Origin: Haematococcus lacustris
Lineage: Eukaryota; Chlorophyta; Chlorophyceae; Chlamydomonadales; Haematococcaceae
Length of the DNA: 64,000 nucleotides
Assembly: GCA_030144725.1 (NCBI GenBank)
Contig: JASKMD010000004.1
Span: 3,590,828 to 3,654,827, forward strand
Direction: 5' to 3'
Under the pieces are notes generated by a model. That model had not been told where the DNA came from. It saw only the letters and a list, made by a program, of their open reading frames with translations, and searched no databases. The position numbers and the translations under genes are program-made. This document shows, piece after piece, positions 1 through 12,109 of this stretch; within the stretch, counting starts at the first letter, position 1; the number at the start of each line of letters is the position of its first letter.

Positions 1-330
1 ACAGGGCATCAGGTATTGGCCCGGACATCAAATCCGAAGTCCAGAATACGCGGCCCTTAATTGTGGGGGAGGTGTGCGCTGCACAACACTACGGCGCAAT
101 TACACCATTTCATCTGGCCACTTTCATCACTGCCCTTACAACAAAGGTACAAGAGGGTATTCACACAAACAATAGAACAGATACTAGCCAAACCTTACCA
201 GGCCCACCTCCGCGGCCCAGCCACAACTGCTGCTCAACCTCCTCCCTCCCCGCCCTTACTGCCCAGCAGCATCCTTGGCAATGGTGTGGCACAACCCTAT
301 CCCCGACTGCTGCTTGGCCTGCTATGCCTG
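1..330. other. 3' flank of the MFI-like gene
   Basis: No gene is seen here. The stretch lies downstream of the stop codon of the minus-strand MFI-like gene. A TGTAA motif on the minus strand at 140-136, about 190 nt past the stop, fits a green-algal poly(A) signal. The open frames across 61-562 on both strands are low-complexity and match nothing I know. Confidence 0.5.
136..140 (-). terminator. TGTAA poly(A) signal of MFI-like gene
   Basis: TGTAA read on the minus strand, about 190 nt after the stop codon. UGUAA is the usual poly(A) signal in Chlamydomonas and relatives. The motif is short, so the call is tentative. Confidence 0.35.
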
Positions 331-3300
331 CTATGCTGGGTGGAAGCTGGAGGTTGCAGCCATGGCCGGCGAGGGCCCCCCTTGGAAGGGTTGAAGAGGC
401 GCCCCTGCTGCGGCCAGGGCAGCACGCACGTCCTGGCCCTGGGGTGGCAGCAGGGAGGCAGCCGGCGGGGTATCCCAGGGGGTCAGCGCCTCTGATCCTA
501 AGGTGCATGCGAGGGAGGTCCAGTCCGTGGTGTACGAGTTGAAGTCCAAGTGCTGAGACCACTCCAGCAGCTCGTCCACCTGTTGGACAGGGCGTGTAAT
601 TCTCACTGTAAGGGGCTGGTGCGCGTGGGGGCGGTGTTGACGGCTGGTCGCTCTTTGATGACCCAACATGATGATGGACGGGAGCACCCCAGCAAACCGA
701 GAACCCTATGAAGTTCGAGGGCCCATTGCGCGTGATGAGCTACGCTGACATCAATGCAATATACTGAGGAGTGTAATGCAACGTTTGCAGCATAGCTCAT
801 CATGCGGCAGACGCGACAGGCTGACGAGGCTTTGCGTCCGGACTTCCGCGGACGCCGCAGATGGCCACATAGGCACGCACCTGCAACTCGTCCATGTCAT
901 CAGGGTCCAAGTCGGCCAAGCTGCTGCCGGGCAGGCGAGGCAGACCGGCGTCCGACTGTTCGTTAGGCTCGCCGCCGGCGCCAGTGTACATTTTCAAGAG
1001 CCAATCGCGCCTGCGTTGCTTGGCCCGGCGAACGCGCTCGTCTCTGCGGAGTGCACAAAGACATACGCACAAGACGCATGGACTGCACAGGCACCCTGGC
1101 ATGCTCAGTTTTGGTGCTGTGGTGTTGTGCACCGAGGCTCGTTCCACCACCTGTTACATCTGTCAACCCTGTCGGACCTGCGCGACACTGGCTGCTGGAG
1201 ACCTGGTTCAGCAAGGCTGGTACATCACTCTTAACTCCCATACACTCATATCCAATGGCAGTACTTCTTATGCATGTTTTCATACATCCCTGCACCAGGC
1301 GGTATGCTTGTAAATGCTGTGCGACGCTTCACTGTGATCCCAAGTTTTTCAGGGCAATGTGGCTTGCATAGCCTAGGGCTATATAAGCTAAAAAACATTC
1401 GTTATCATAAGCATTACCATGAGCATTACAGTACTTTCAGTGCTTGCGGGTATAGACCTGAGCTGTGCCAGTATGAGCTATAAGTCATCAAACCCGACAA
1501 ATGAATAAAAAACAAGTAAAAGTGATACATACATATAAGGCGTACATGGTGTTGCACTGACCTCCGTACTGCAGGGTCAAAGTGGAACAGCGGTTGCCGG
1601 TGGGCCCTGCAGCCAGCCACAGTGCAAACCTCCAGCGGGTAGAGGCAATTGAACAGGCAAGCCAAGCAGTCACTGCAGGTCACACCAGTCACTTCACCAT
1701 CAGCACCACACACATAGTCTTCCTCACTGACTCCTCCACTCTCCTGTGGCCACAGCTACTCCTTGCTGCTTTGCTGTGCCACGCATTTGGAAGCTGGTAT
1801 GAAGCCCCTCAACAAAGCCTCACCAGAGCAAAGCCAATATGTAACCAAGCTAGGCAAGGACAAGCAGCCTAATGGCTGTCAACTAACACAGCACCTTAGC
1901 CCTCAACCTAGAGCCTTCATTGCAGTGGAACACTAAGTGTGGACCACTACAAAAACGGTGGTTTGTCTGTGTGGAGGCGGCTTTGTTTTTGCAGACTTTC
2001 AAGCGGAGGCGGCTCTTGCTCTGCGGTACTGGGCCGCTTCTTTGGAGGCATTGCGCCACTGCGCTCATACAAGCTCATACAAGCTCATACAAGCTCATAC
2101 CTACTTATACCAGTGTGTCACTCCCATGCTCTACCAGCACCGCTTAGAGTGGGACCAGTGAGGGTAAGGGTGCTGCAACTAAACCAAAGCCCCACCCCAG
2201 TCAGGTCTGGGAGTGCAATCGAGATCGAGCCGGGCCTGCCTTTGCTGCATCTCAAGGGTAGTGAGTCCCTCCTCAAGCAACACTGCAACATAGCATGTTC
2301 AGCTAACACAGCATGCGGCCACCTGACGTAAGCTGACCATGCTGGCCTTGGCAACACAATCGAGACACCCACTTTGTTGCAGTGGTCACCGGGTCTTCAT
2401 CCACCAGCACCCGCTCTGAAATGGGCCGCCAGCCATTGTTCTCCACCCTGGCATACCACCCCTGGGTGCTGCGCATGCCCCGGGTGCCGTCTGGTCGGAT
2501 GAACTCCCTGGCAACAGGGCATGGGTATGCATGCATGCATGCTTGTAGGCATGGTACGTTGCTCATCCCCTCCATCACACTGATGCAGCCAGCCTCACAT
2601 CCCATGTGTGTGGACCGGCTGTGGCAAGAACACACCATGCAGCAGACATGTCACCAAAAGGTGGCGGTATTGTTCACATGAGGGGCGCAAGCAGCCAGGA
2701 CCAGGTTGTCACCCATGACCCATGACCCCAGGGGCATGCCATGCGAGTGGTTGCAGTGCCAAGTGCTGTAGGAGACAAGTGATGTCATAGCAGAGAGACA
2801 GGAGAGCATGTGTGATGCCCATGCTGTCGTGGCTGCCAAGATGAGCAGGCAGGGTGAGGTGTCCTGGTCCTGGACCTAGCACACACCAGCCCTGCCAAGG
2901 TGTATGGCGCTGTCGATGCTGCTGTCACGGCTATGGTTACGGCTACCCTGTACCTAGTACCGCATCGCTGACCCTGTTTGGCTGCCAAGGTGCTGGTGGC
3001 AAGCGGCCGAGGTGATGAATGATGTCGTAATAAATGGCCAGAAGCGACAAGATGCGACAAAGCTGGCAGTATGATGCGGCAACGCTGGCGGTTTGAGCCC
3101 GAGCCGGATATTGTCTATTCCGAATAGACGACAGGTGCGCATACGCACCGCAGGGAATCGTCGACTCGGAAGTCGTCTCGCGCGTTTCGCAATTGCGCGC
3201 TTGCGCCTCGGCCTGGCTTGTTATGCAGCTGCTTGGCGGACAACGGCACCTCGCCTGCGTAGTTCCGAGGGCCAAAAGCATTGATGTCAGTCACCGCCCT

Positions 3301-3380
3301 GCACCACACAGGCAGGGCGACACGAGGCGCCTCCCTGATGGCCTCCCAGCAGGGGAGGCAGAGCGTCACAGGAGGGAGAG

Positions 3381-3436
<56 letters not shown>

Positions 3437-4832
3437 CTGGCTGGCTGGCTGGCAGGCAGGCAGGCAGGCTGGCTAGCCATGGGCTGGAGCCACAGCATGG
3501 TGTGGCCAAGTCCATGGGGGGATAACCGGGCCAAGAGCAGCGAGGTGTTATGGCCACCAATCAGTGTGCATCAAACGACAACAGGGGCCACATGTCTTTG
3601 CCAGCATCCACAGCTCAGCCTGGTGCCACAGCAAGCACAGTCAGCAACCAACAACTGATCCAAACCCACCACATGTGCTGCAACAGCCGCATCTGACCGG
3701 GGCAGTTCCCTCATGCCCTACCACTGCTGCCTTGTGCTGCCTTTGCTGCTTCCTTAAGGACGAAGGCTACAGCCGGGCCAGGCCTGCCAGCAGCAGCGCC
3801 CAGGGCAAACCTCTGCAGGGCTAGCAGCACCTCGCTGCTTCCTTAAGGACATAGGCTCTCTTCTCTCTTCTCTAAGGCTATAGTCATAGGCTATAGCCAG
3901 GCCTGGCCTGCCAGCAGCAAGCGCCGCAGCAGTCCAGACTGGCGGGTGTACCTGCCCTGCTTGGGGGCTGGCAGCACCTGTGTGTGTAGATCTTGTAGAA
4001 CACCAGGGGAGGGAACATGCTCCCTCCCAGCCGAAACCGCACGTGGACCCCAGCAGCAGCGTCTGCCAGTTGTGCTTCACGAGGGTTGATGGCACGCAAC
4101 ATCTCCTTGGGATCTCCTCGTTCCCTAAACAGTGTGAGGTGTCCACAGCCTTTCTCATTTCTCTTTACATATAGCATGCCATCATCAACCTCATTACATG
4201 GCATCTGCCGGACATGGCGTTGCTCCAGAATCAGCGCCACCAAAAACATGCCATGGCTGGCTTAGGAGGCTAATCTGGATCCCGCAGATGTACTGGTTAC
4301 AAGCTCACCTGAACTGGATCAAGTCACGGTAAAACCTGTAGATGCGTTTGTTGCGGAAACTCTGCCATGCACGTTGAATGATGCGTGCTGCTGTGTTCAC
4401 CAGGTATAGTCTGGCTTCATTCTCCTCTGCTGCTGCTTGCTGCCTCTTGATGGCATTAAGCTGCGACAGGGCAGAGCTTCTGAGCTTGTGACCCTTTCCT
4501 AGCCAGCTGACATGTGCCATCGAGCATGCTAGCTCATTTTTGTGAGTCGCACCTGTCGATAGAAGTCACGGCGCACAAGGTAGCCACGGAAGTGCCGCTG
4601 GATCACTGTAGCAGCAAACTCTAGGAAATATGCATACTCGTCTTTCAACACGGCAGCGACTCCTGGCTGAGTATCCGATACCCCTGAGAGCATGAGCGGC
4701 CAAACTCAAGGACATATCCGGGAATGAAGCCCGGTCTAACCGACTGGCGGTTGGTCTGAGCACCTGCAAACGTTGCCAGGCTTCCACATAGTCCTTGGGG
4801 CCTGCGTCTTTCGCGCAGTTGTCGCAAGCATC
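331..4832 (-). CDS. C11orf65/MFI family protein with IQ motifs (5' incomplete)
   Basis: Exons on the minus strand: 4832-4764, 4666-4553, 4484-4309, 4124-3978, 2507-2373, 1606-1562, 1043-881 and 579-331. The junction phases agree and the total is 1098 nt, 365 aa plus stop, without the missing first exon. Two IQ motifs are visible: AATVIQRHFRGYLVRRDFYR and AARIIQRAWQSFRNKRIYRF. They are followed by the family core ADAAAGVHVRFRLGG, FPPLVFYKIYTHR, WYARVENNGWRPIS, FHFDPAVRRRDERVRRAKQR and LLEWSQHLDFNSYTTDW. In order and spacing these follow animal C11orf65 (mitochondrial fission regulator, MFI), whose known role is to restrain DRP1-dependent mitochondrial fission. The animal protein has one N-terminal IQ segment. 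This copy has an extra one and a poorly conserved, Ala/Pro-rich C-terminus. The intron 1607-2372 holds a transposon relic. The 5' end, which must lie close to the divergent LSG1 start, was not located. Function in algae is inferred by homology only. Confidence 0.88.
1607..2372. other. intron of MFI-like gene filled with repeats
   Basis: The intron carries a minus-strand relic of the Fanzor-tail family (1885-2130). It also holds a module at about 2160-2300 whose reverse complement closely matches 23415-23522. Four GCTCATACAA repeats sit near 2065-2100. Confidence 0.6.
1885..2130 (-). mobile_element. Fanzor-tail family relic, copy A (N-terminal start plus 3' region)
   Basis: Read on the minus strand, an ATG at about 2066 opens the basic peptide MPPKKRPSTAEQEPPPLES, almost the same as the start of copy C (MPPRKRPSAAEQEPPPTAS near 22948). 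The sequence then passes almost directly into the conserved 3' noncoding block, ending with the shared motif that reads TTGAGGGCTAAGGTGCTG near 1891. The whole nuclease-like middle is missing, so the copy is an internal-deletion relic. It lies in an intron, in sense orientation. Confidence 0.65.
3379..3475 (+). repeat. (CAGG)n tetranucleotide array
   Basis: About 90 bp of near-perfect CAGG repeat passing into GGCT repeats, inside the long intron of the MFI-like gene (2508-3977). It makes long false open frames of Gly-Arg-Gln-Ala on one strand and Cys-Leu-Pro-Ala on the other. Confidence 0.9.
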
Positions 4833-4941
4833 CTAGTGTAGACCACACTCTGTTACGTGCCGCCGGGAGCCTTGCTGGAAGCAGTTCCCAGCAAGGGAGC
4901 AGGGGGTTGGGCGGATTCCCGTTGTTGTGTAAAGCCCCATT
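4833..4941. promoter_or_regulatory. divergent MFI-like / LSG1 5' region
   Basis: About 110 bp separate the first located minus-strand exon of the MFI-like gene from the LSG1 start codon. A shared bidirectional promoter is likely here or slightly to either side, depending on where the missing MFI-like exon lies. No TATA box was recognised. Confidence 0.35.
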
Positions 4942-7900
4942 ATGACGAAGCACAATGGCAAGGCTCGCAGCTCAGGACCGAAAGTCGGCCAGGCGCTGCT
5001 AGCGTCGCACAAGAAGGTTGTCATCACCAGCCCAGAGATGGTCACCTGGCAACAGAGAGCAGTTGTGTGCTAAGCTGAGCTGCCCTGAACACATGCAGGG
5101 GTACTTGGGCAGTGGCACAGGCGGTGACCGCACACGGCATGTCACCCTGACCCACAATCAGCCTCCTGTCATGAACAGTGTATTGGAGAGGAATGATTTG
5201 GAGGAGCTCATGGCCATGGTGAGCTCAGCTCACACTTGCAAAGCAGGGGCCCTCGCAGGCCATTCCACACCTCATCGCCCCAGCTTGCATCGCCCAGCTC
5301 GCATCACTGATTGCCTGAGGCATGGCTGGAACCCTGCAGGCTACTATGGCTGACCGAGACTTTGCAGCAGAGCGGACCCAGGTCATTGTGGTGTCGTCAG
5401 GTTCAGTGACAGAGCTGGAGGAGCAGGTGAGGCCCGCAGCTTCAGCTCCACACCGCCCGCCTCAGCTCAATGTCAGCAAGCAGGCAGCACTGATGGAGCA
5501 GGCAGGGTCGAGCATTTCCCAAGCTGCATGCACCAACACGGGTAGATCTGGAGGGTGGTCACATCCCCTTACCTGCCAGCGCTGGCTGGAGTGGTGGTTG
5601 TGTTGGCCCAGGCAGAGGTTGAGTGTGGCTGGGCAGGCAGAAGGGCAGTGCATGTGGGCAGGCAAGAGGACAATGCAGTGGGCAAGCGTTTGTATTTTAT
5701 GGAGGCCTGGAAGGTGCCCTGACGCTACCCTGATTGGCGTTGGGTTTGGGGACCCTGAACACGCCAAATCAGGGTACCAGCCAGCGATGGAGTTTCATCG
5801 CTGGCTGGTACCCTGACCCTGACTCTAGATGCAATGGCCCATGTGTCAGATAACAATCTGAGCCTGATCTGGCTGGGCCTGACCTGGCTGGGCTGCAGCG
5901 TGCCACTGAGGAAAGGGAGGCGGCTGAGGCACGACACGCCCACCGGCTGAAGCTGCCGCGCCGTCCTGCCTGGGACGAGCGCACTACACCTGAGCAGCTG
6001 GACGCGCAGGTCAGAGGGAAGGGAGCATGGGAGGCATGAACAACGGCAGTTGCACCCCACTACACCCAACTCATCACCTGCCCTGTACCCTGGTTCTGTT
6101 GCTTACCCACGCCTGTACCGCCAAGCTGCCTAGCTCTGTTGTGTTTATAGCCCTGCCAGTTTTAGCCAGCCCTGGCCTGCCCTGTGTTGAGCAGGAGCGT
6201 GCTGCTTTTGTGTCTTGGCGCCGTGAGCTTGCCAGCCTGGAGGATGAGGAACGGCTGGTGCTGACCCCTTTTGAGAAGAACCTGGAGGTGTGGCGCCAGC
6301 TGTGGCGTGTGCTGGAGCGCTCAGACATCATGGTGCAGGTGCGCTGGCGCAGCGAGGGCAGCGGCCAGAGGGGCTGGAGCGGCCAGGAGGGTCGGAAAGG
6401 CACATAGGGGTAGAGGGGCTAGCGGGCAGGCGTGACTGTTTGCTCAAAGGTTGAGCAAGGGGCCTGCAGGCGCCCAGGAGGCGGCTAGGAGGGGCGGAAA
6501 GGCACAGAGGAGGTAGAGGGGCCAGCGGGGTAGAGGAGCCAGTGGGCCGGCGAGGGAGATGTCTAGAGGCTGAGCAATGGCCTGCAGAGTGTCATCGCTG
6601 GCTGGCACCCTGACCCTTACCCTAACCTGGGCTGACCTAATTCCACCTTAACCCTAACTCCAGCCCTCAGCTCCATCCGCCTCCCCTCTTGTACCCAGTC
6701 TTGACATTTAGCCTGCCTGCCTGCCTGCTGAGCTGTGTGTTTTCTTACCTGCCTGCCTGCCTGCCTGCCTGCTGGCCTGCTGCAGGTGGTGGATGCGCGT
6801 GACCCTCTGTTGTACCGCTGCCCTGACCTTGAGGCGTATGCCCAGGAGCTGGCGGCTGGCAAGGCCTCCCTGCTGCTGCTCAACAAGGCTGACCTGCTGC
6901 CGCTGAGTGTGCGCCGCCGCTGGGCTGCCTACTTTGACAAGGTGGGATGAGGAGAGTGCAGCAGTGAGCATTGTATACACCACTTGATGTGCTGACTTTG
7001 GTAAGGTCTGGAAGGTAGCAGCAGGCGGTGAAAAGCAGCAGGCGGTGAGCTGGCAGGATTGCAAGCAGCAGGGGGGTAGGTCGGCTGGCTCGTCTTGCCT
7101 GGGTGTACCTGCAACCAAATTGGCCACTCATAACCAGGTCATCTTTAACTAGACAATCATCACACCTAAGCTCGCTCAACCCTCATGACCTGGTCACAAG
7201 CTGTTCACACGCTGCTGCTGCTGCTGCTGCTGCTATCGCCTCAGATAGGTCTGGACTACCTTTTCTGGAGCGCTGCCCTGGTCACAGCTGAGCACCAGGC
7301 CTTGAAGGCAGAGGCTGCTGAGCTGGGCTTGGACTGGCATGAGCTGCGGGAGGCGCGGCAGAAGCAGCGCCGCCTCGTGCGCATCGCCCGCCAGGCAGCT
7401 GCTCGCAATGCAGCTGTGACCAGCAGCAGCTCCCCTGGGCATTCAGGTGTGATACACCAATGTCGAGGTCAGGACGGCTGTGGAGAGGGTGAGGAACAGG
7501 TTAGGCTGGAGGAGCGGGCACAGCTGCTGAACCCACCATGGCGCATGTTCTTGGCATTGCCAGGGTTATGGGCAAGCCACGGGAAAGCCATGTTTGCTAC
7601 ATAAAGGCTCGCTGGCCAATTTGCCATCATTGACGTCAAGGCCAGATGACCTGCTGACCCCTGACCAGCTGTGCTTGCTGGTCCCAGGTGGCAACAGGTT
7701 GGTGCAAGCCCAGGCTGTACAATATGTATCAGGATGTGTAAGTATGGTGTATGTATTAGGGTACACGCCAGCCTCGCCTTGACTCCGTTGCGTATGTGGT
7801 GTTCAGGTTCGTCATTGAAGGGGAGCGGTGATGAGTGTGACGGCCACCAGGCTCAGGCAGGCCCTGTGCCCCGTGACGAAGAGGAAGAGGAAGAGGTGGA

Positions 7901-10900
7901 TGAGGAGGAGGGTGCGGAGGAGGGCACCCGCATCCTCGACGATGACGAGCTGTTGACAGCTCTGGAGTCCAGGGCCAGGGCTGCTGTGGAGGCTGGTGGG
8001 CCAGATGATCCCAGGAGCCTGGACAAAGACAGGCGGCTGATGGTGGGTTTGGGGCCCTAAGAGGTCCCGCGCAGTGCCGTGTGTAGATGCTTATGTGCTG
8101 GTGGTGGTGCGTGTGTGGGACAGTGTGGGTGATGGGTGGTGGCTGACACACAGCGCTGCTGTACAGGTGGTTTTACAGGTGGCAACAGTCAGGTGGGTGG
8201 TTGATGGAACTTTTGTACAAGATGGAACTTTTGTACAAGAAGTACGGTGGGTTCCGTTTGTACTTTTAGATGGGGCTTCTGTATGAGGAGTATGAGGAGG
8301 CGCGTGGCCCCATGGTGTTGTGCAAATGACGATGTTGCAGAAAGAACATTCCGTTGTTGTGTGGGCATAGCTATCCCTCGTTTCTGCTCATGATGCCTAC
8401 GCCTGTGCTCTGCTGGCTGCTGTTTCTGCACAACAGGTGGGGCTGGTGGGCTACCCCAACGTGGGCAAGTCCTCCACCATCAACGCCCTGTTTGGCGCTA
8501 AGAAGACGGCTGTGGCGCCCACGCCGGGCAAGACCAAGCACTTCCAGACCCTGATAGTGAGCCCAACCATGGCGCTGTGCGATTGCCCAGGTGGGGTGGG
8601 GTGAGGGGCAGGCTGGTGGGGCACAGCTGTGGTGGTCATAGGGGTGGTGATGGTGGTAGTGGTGGTGCCGATGGTGTTTCAATTGGTGATGTTGCTGCTA
8701 ATAGGGGTGGTGGTAGTGGATGATAGACCGCAGAGCCTTCAGCCTCTCATGCATGTGTGGAGCACCACAGGTCTGAATGCTGGGGCTTAGTCAAAGGTGT
8801 AGGACTCCCAAAGTTTAGGACTTGCTCGACTTAGGGCACTGGTCGAGCTAGGCATCTCAGCCATGTATGGAGCTGCTGGCAGGCTTCTGGCTGACATTGA
8901 GCTGCCTGACTCAGGTCCGGCTGCCCCCTGACCACAGGCCTGGTGATGCCCAAGTTTGCGCGCAGCAAGGCTGACATGGTGGTGGCCGGCGTCATCCCCA
9001 TTGACCGGCTGACTGAGATGCGGTCACCCATTGAGATCATGTCGCAACGGGTTGGGCGGGCTCAGGTCGGTGGGCTGTAGCTCCTCATCAGGACGTGCCT
9101 CCCACCTCCCTTGCCTTGGGCTCACTTTATGTCTGACCTTGAGCAATGACCACGCCACTTGCATTGGATCCGTCCCTCACCTTGACCTTGTCCGTTCACC
9201 CAGCCATGCACTCACCACGCCTGCTGCTGCCTGCCTGCCTGCCCGGCTGGCTGGCTGGCTGGCTGCGTGCTGTGCTGATGCGAGTATGTCCTGTGTGGTG
9301 CTCACGCAGATAGAGGCTGTGTACGGGCTGAGGTTGCCACCTGCCCCGGCCCACCTGCCAGCCTCCACACCTGCACCTGCGTCACAAGTGCTAAGGTGAG
9401 CCTAGAGTCAGTGCTAGAAAGTTACCAGCCCCTTAGAATGGATGGAATAGGAAAGCTGATAGTTTATTCACATCTGACCCAGATTCTAGCATATACTCTT
9501 ATGTTTTCTATGACTCTGGGCATCGACATTGCTGCACCTCTTCCCTAGGTCGAGGGTCCACTGACCAGGAACACAGGGGGACAGGGAGTGAGGTCACACT
9601 GTGCGTCACAAAGCGTCTACACAGCTCCCTGTTACCCTGCAGCCAGCATGACCCCATGATCAGTAGCCTGCCCAGTGGCCCCGCCAGCTGTGGTCTTAGC
9701 ACACTGCACCAGCCCTCCACCTTGCCTGCTCAGCCGCCGCTGGGCCCTGGCCCCGGTGCAAGTAGCTGTCTGGCCCTCTGCTGGCAGGGCCCTGGCCATG
9801 CTGCGAGGCTGGACTGCTGGCAGCGGCCTGCCTGACGAGCACCGCACAGGACGCCAGCTCCTACGCGACTTCACGGCCGGCAAGCTGCTGCACTGCTTCC
9901 TGCCCCCCGGCAGCACCCCGCCTGCCTATGTGCCGCTGGTGCACCACCCCAAGACACTGCAGCCCCTGCAGCCCCTGCAAAGCACCGCCCCCTCTGGGCT
10001 TCAGGGTGGGCCTGCGGCAGGGAACCCAGCCCCCACCCCACTCCCTGCACGAGCCCCACCCGCAGCGACAGCTGGCAGCCAGGAGCAGGCCCAGCCAGCA
10101 GGCAGTGTGGGCAGCCAACCCAGGCAGGGGCAGGTGGGGATTGTGTCTGCTGGCCCCTCTCATGGACCTGATGTGGTGGGAGGGGTGGCAGAGCCAGGGC
10201 TGCAGCCGGGGGGTCAGGCAGGGGCAAGCCGGCTGGGTCAGCTTGATGAGGCTGACTTGGACCTGCTGATGGGAGATCTGGGCGGAGCTCAGGCAGGCGC
10301 GCTGGGCAAGGGAGGATTGGGGCAGCAGCAGCAGCAGAGGCGGGCGGAGCACAAGTTTCACAAGAAGCCGGCAAGGACTAAGGGCAACCGGGGCGAGGTG
10401 AGAGGGCCACCGTGGGTGTGATATGTGGGATATGTGTGACATGTGGGGCAAAGTGTGTGCATAACAAACTGCTGCAGCAAGGAACTAGGTTGGAGCATTG
10501 CGTTAGTGTCATTGATAGGTGGAACCAGGTGGTTTTATGATTAGATATCTCGAGCATCACACCCTGTACGGTGTGACTCAGGCTCCACCCAATGGCAGCT
10601 TCTTGAAAACTGCTTCACACCACCAGCTGTCCCTCTGCAGGCAGACGCTCCAGGATGTAGGGCAGGTCTGCTAGGTGCCTATAGATCATGCATCCGGGCA
10701 GAACGAAAAAAAAAACACTGGTGCACACCAGCCAATGCCCAGGGAGGTGCTGGCTTCCTGGCGGTGCTGTGACACAGTGTGCGGCCTGCTGCTCATGCTG
10801 GCTGCAGGAGCGGGCAGAGAGTCTGTACGACGGGGCAGCCATGACCACGGGCAAGAAGGGGGGCCTGGTCCGCATGCCTGTGTATGCGGGGGCCTCCTGA
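4942..10900 (+). CDS. LSG1: large-subunit GTPase 1 (LSG1/LSG1-like)
   Basis: LSG1 is a cytoplasmic GTPase that releases the export adaptor NMD3 from pre-60S ribosomes. Exons: 4942-5016 (or to 5040), 5162-5218, 5340-5426, 5899-6009, 6195-6338, 6786-6941, 7245-7446 (or to 7488), 7607-7687, 7861-8042, 8270-8314, 8437-8590, 8938-9065, 9310-9395, 9788-10397 and 10808-10900. Phases close and total 2211 nt, about 736 aa. The circularly permuted order G4-G1-G3 is clear: LLNKADLL near residue 190, GYPNVGKSSTINAL near 385, TPGKTKHFQT after it, and DCPGLVMP near 430. Family blocks LTPFEKNLEVWRQLWRVLER, VVDARDPLLYRCPDLEAYAQ and GLPDEHRTGRQLLRDFTAGK are intact. The C-terminus ends in a basic HKKPARTKGNRGE segment and a short last exon, as in plants. 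Odd points are an acidic (Glu-rich) exon 9, a Gln/Pro-rich insert in exon 14, and a 15-codon exon 10 that is less certain. Confidence 0.96.
5769..5816. repeat. perfect 21-bp inverted repeat (hairpin) in LSG1 intron 3
   Basis: Arms 5769-5789 and 5796-5816 are exact reverse complements separated by a 6-nt loop (GAGTTT). A close single copy of one arm recurs at about 6593-6617 in another LSG1 intron. It could be the end of a small foldback element or a structured intron RNA. Confidence 0.85.
6718..6785 (+). repeat. (GCCT)n tract before LSG1 exon 6
   Basis: Repeated CTGC/GCCT tetranucleotides end exactly at the 3' splice site of exon 6, so the array seems to serve as the polypyrimidine tract. 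Confidence 0.7.
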
Positions 10901-11090
10901 GCGACACATGGAACTCGATCACTGGTCACTCAAACAATCGAAAACAATCGAGCCTGCGCACCAGCCTGCCTGTGCCCAGCCGCAGAGGTGACGAGGAGGG
11001 TGCCAGAGTGCCCTGATTAGGCTCCTAGCAGAGTCACTGGCACAGCAGCAATCTAGCCCCTGACATGTGGCTCTGGACAACATGCGTTGA

Positions 11091-11095
11091 TGTAA
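11091..11095 (+). terminator. TGTAA poly(A) signal of LSG1
   Basis: First convincing TGTAA after the LSG1 stop codon, about 190 nt downstream, matching the green-algal signal. Confidence 0.4.
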
Positions 11096-11411
11096 CGCTG
11101 AACCAGCAGCAGCCACGAGACAGCAGCCCCTTCGTCAGAAGCTAGTGTTTCATCTGAGGCATGCTTGTTTCTTATTGTCGTATGCATTTTCTAGGGCCTG
11201 CTGGGTGCTGATGTTCGCCCCGGCTTGTGTTTGTTGTACAGTGGTGTTTGGTGTTGTGCATGGATGCAAGGCGCATGGGTAGTTATAACATTCATAGATG
11301 CGCTGGATCGCTGAGGTTTTTTCCACCTGTTAACAGTTTGGCGCTGATAAGAGAAGGTGGACTCTTCATGAGATGCATGTTAAGATTCATTGGGCGATGC
11401 ATGTTGAGCTT

Positions 11412-11590
11412 CCTCGCACCCAAAGGAGCCAGCTGCAGGCTGGGCAGCAGCCAGCTGCCCCAGCACAGCTCTAGGCTGGGCAGCAACCAGCTGCCCCTGC
11501 ACAGCTCCAGGCTGCCCAGCAGCCAGCTGCCCCTGCCCAGCTCCAGGCTGACCAGCAGCCAGCTACCCCTGCAGCTGCCCCTAGGCATTC
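11412..11590 (+). repeat. imperfect CAGCTGCCCC-type tandem repeat
   Basis: Four to five degenerate units alternating CAGCCAGCTGCCCC and AGCTC(C/T)AGGCTG. It is noncoding as far as can be seen. Confidence 0.7.
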
Positions 11591-11686
11591 AGCAGTAGGG
11601 TAGGCATTTAAAGAGTACCTTTTTGCGAGTGGGGATGATGAAGTCCGGTCGTAGCGCATGGATGAGGTCCTTAAACTCAGGAACTT

Positions 11687-12109
11687 CTACGCTTCTGAAA
11701 GATGAGCCGGTAGCATACATCCCTGCTCAGCGGATGCCTCCCTGCTCAGCGGATGCTGTCGGTTGGCTGCATTATGGCTCTGATGTCGAGGCAGGCTTAT
11801 GGCGCTTGACACACTGCACAAGCATGTTGCAAGACTGATGGCGGCGATTGTTACCTTCTCCAGGAACTCTTTGACGTTGTCGTCGGTCTTGGCCATCTCC
11901 TTGGCTGCCTCGCTTTCCTTGAAGTTGCACTTGCGCGTGCTAAGGTGTGCCAGCAAGTGGTTGATGTTTTTGCCAGCGCGGATGTCCTTTGTCCCGCAAG
12001 CCTTATGGAAAAGCACTTTGTACCACGGCTCCTTTGGCCCTCGAAAAGCATGAGAGGGCCCAGCAGCACAAGCGCGAGCTGTTGCACGTGCGATTCCCGG
12101 TTGGGGCAA
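11687..12109 (-). pseudogene. possible hAT-type BED-finger transposase fragment
   Basis: A minus-strand frame of 140 codons includes WYKVLFHKACGTKDIRAGKN, INHLLAHLSTRKC and MAKTDDNVKEFLEK. The spacing of W, C, H and C loosely resembles the N-terminal DNA-binding finger of hAT transposases. No catalytic domain follows and no terminal repeats were found. The call rests on weak resemblance; it could instead be a host gene fragment. Confidence 0.35.

Noticed and set aside
3193..3658. Gly-Arg-Gln-Ala repeat ORFs
   Set aside because: Translation of the (CAGG)n array in an intron of the MFI-like gene.
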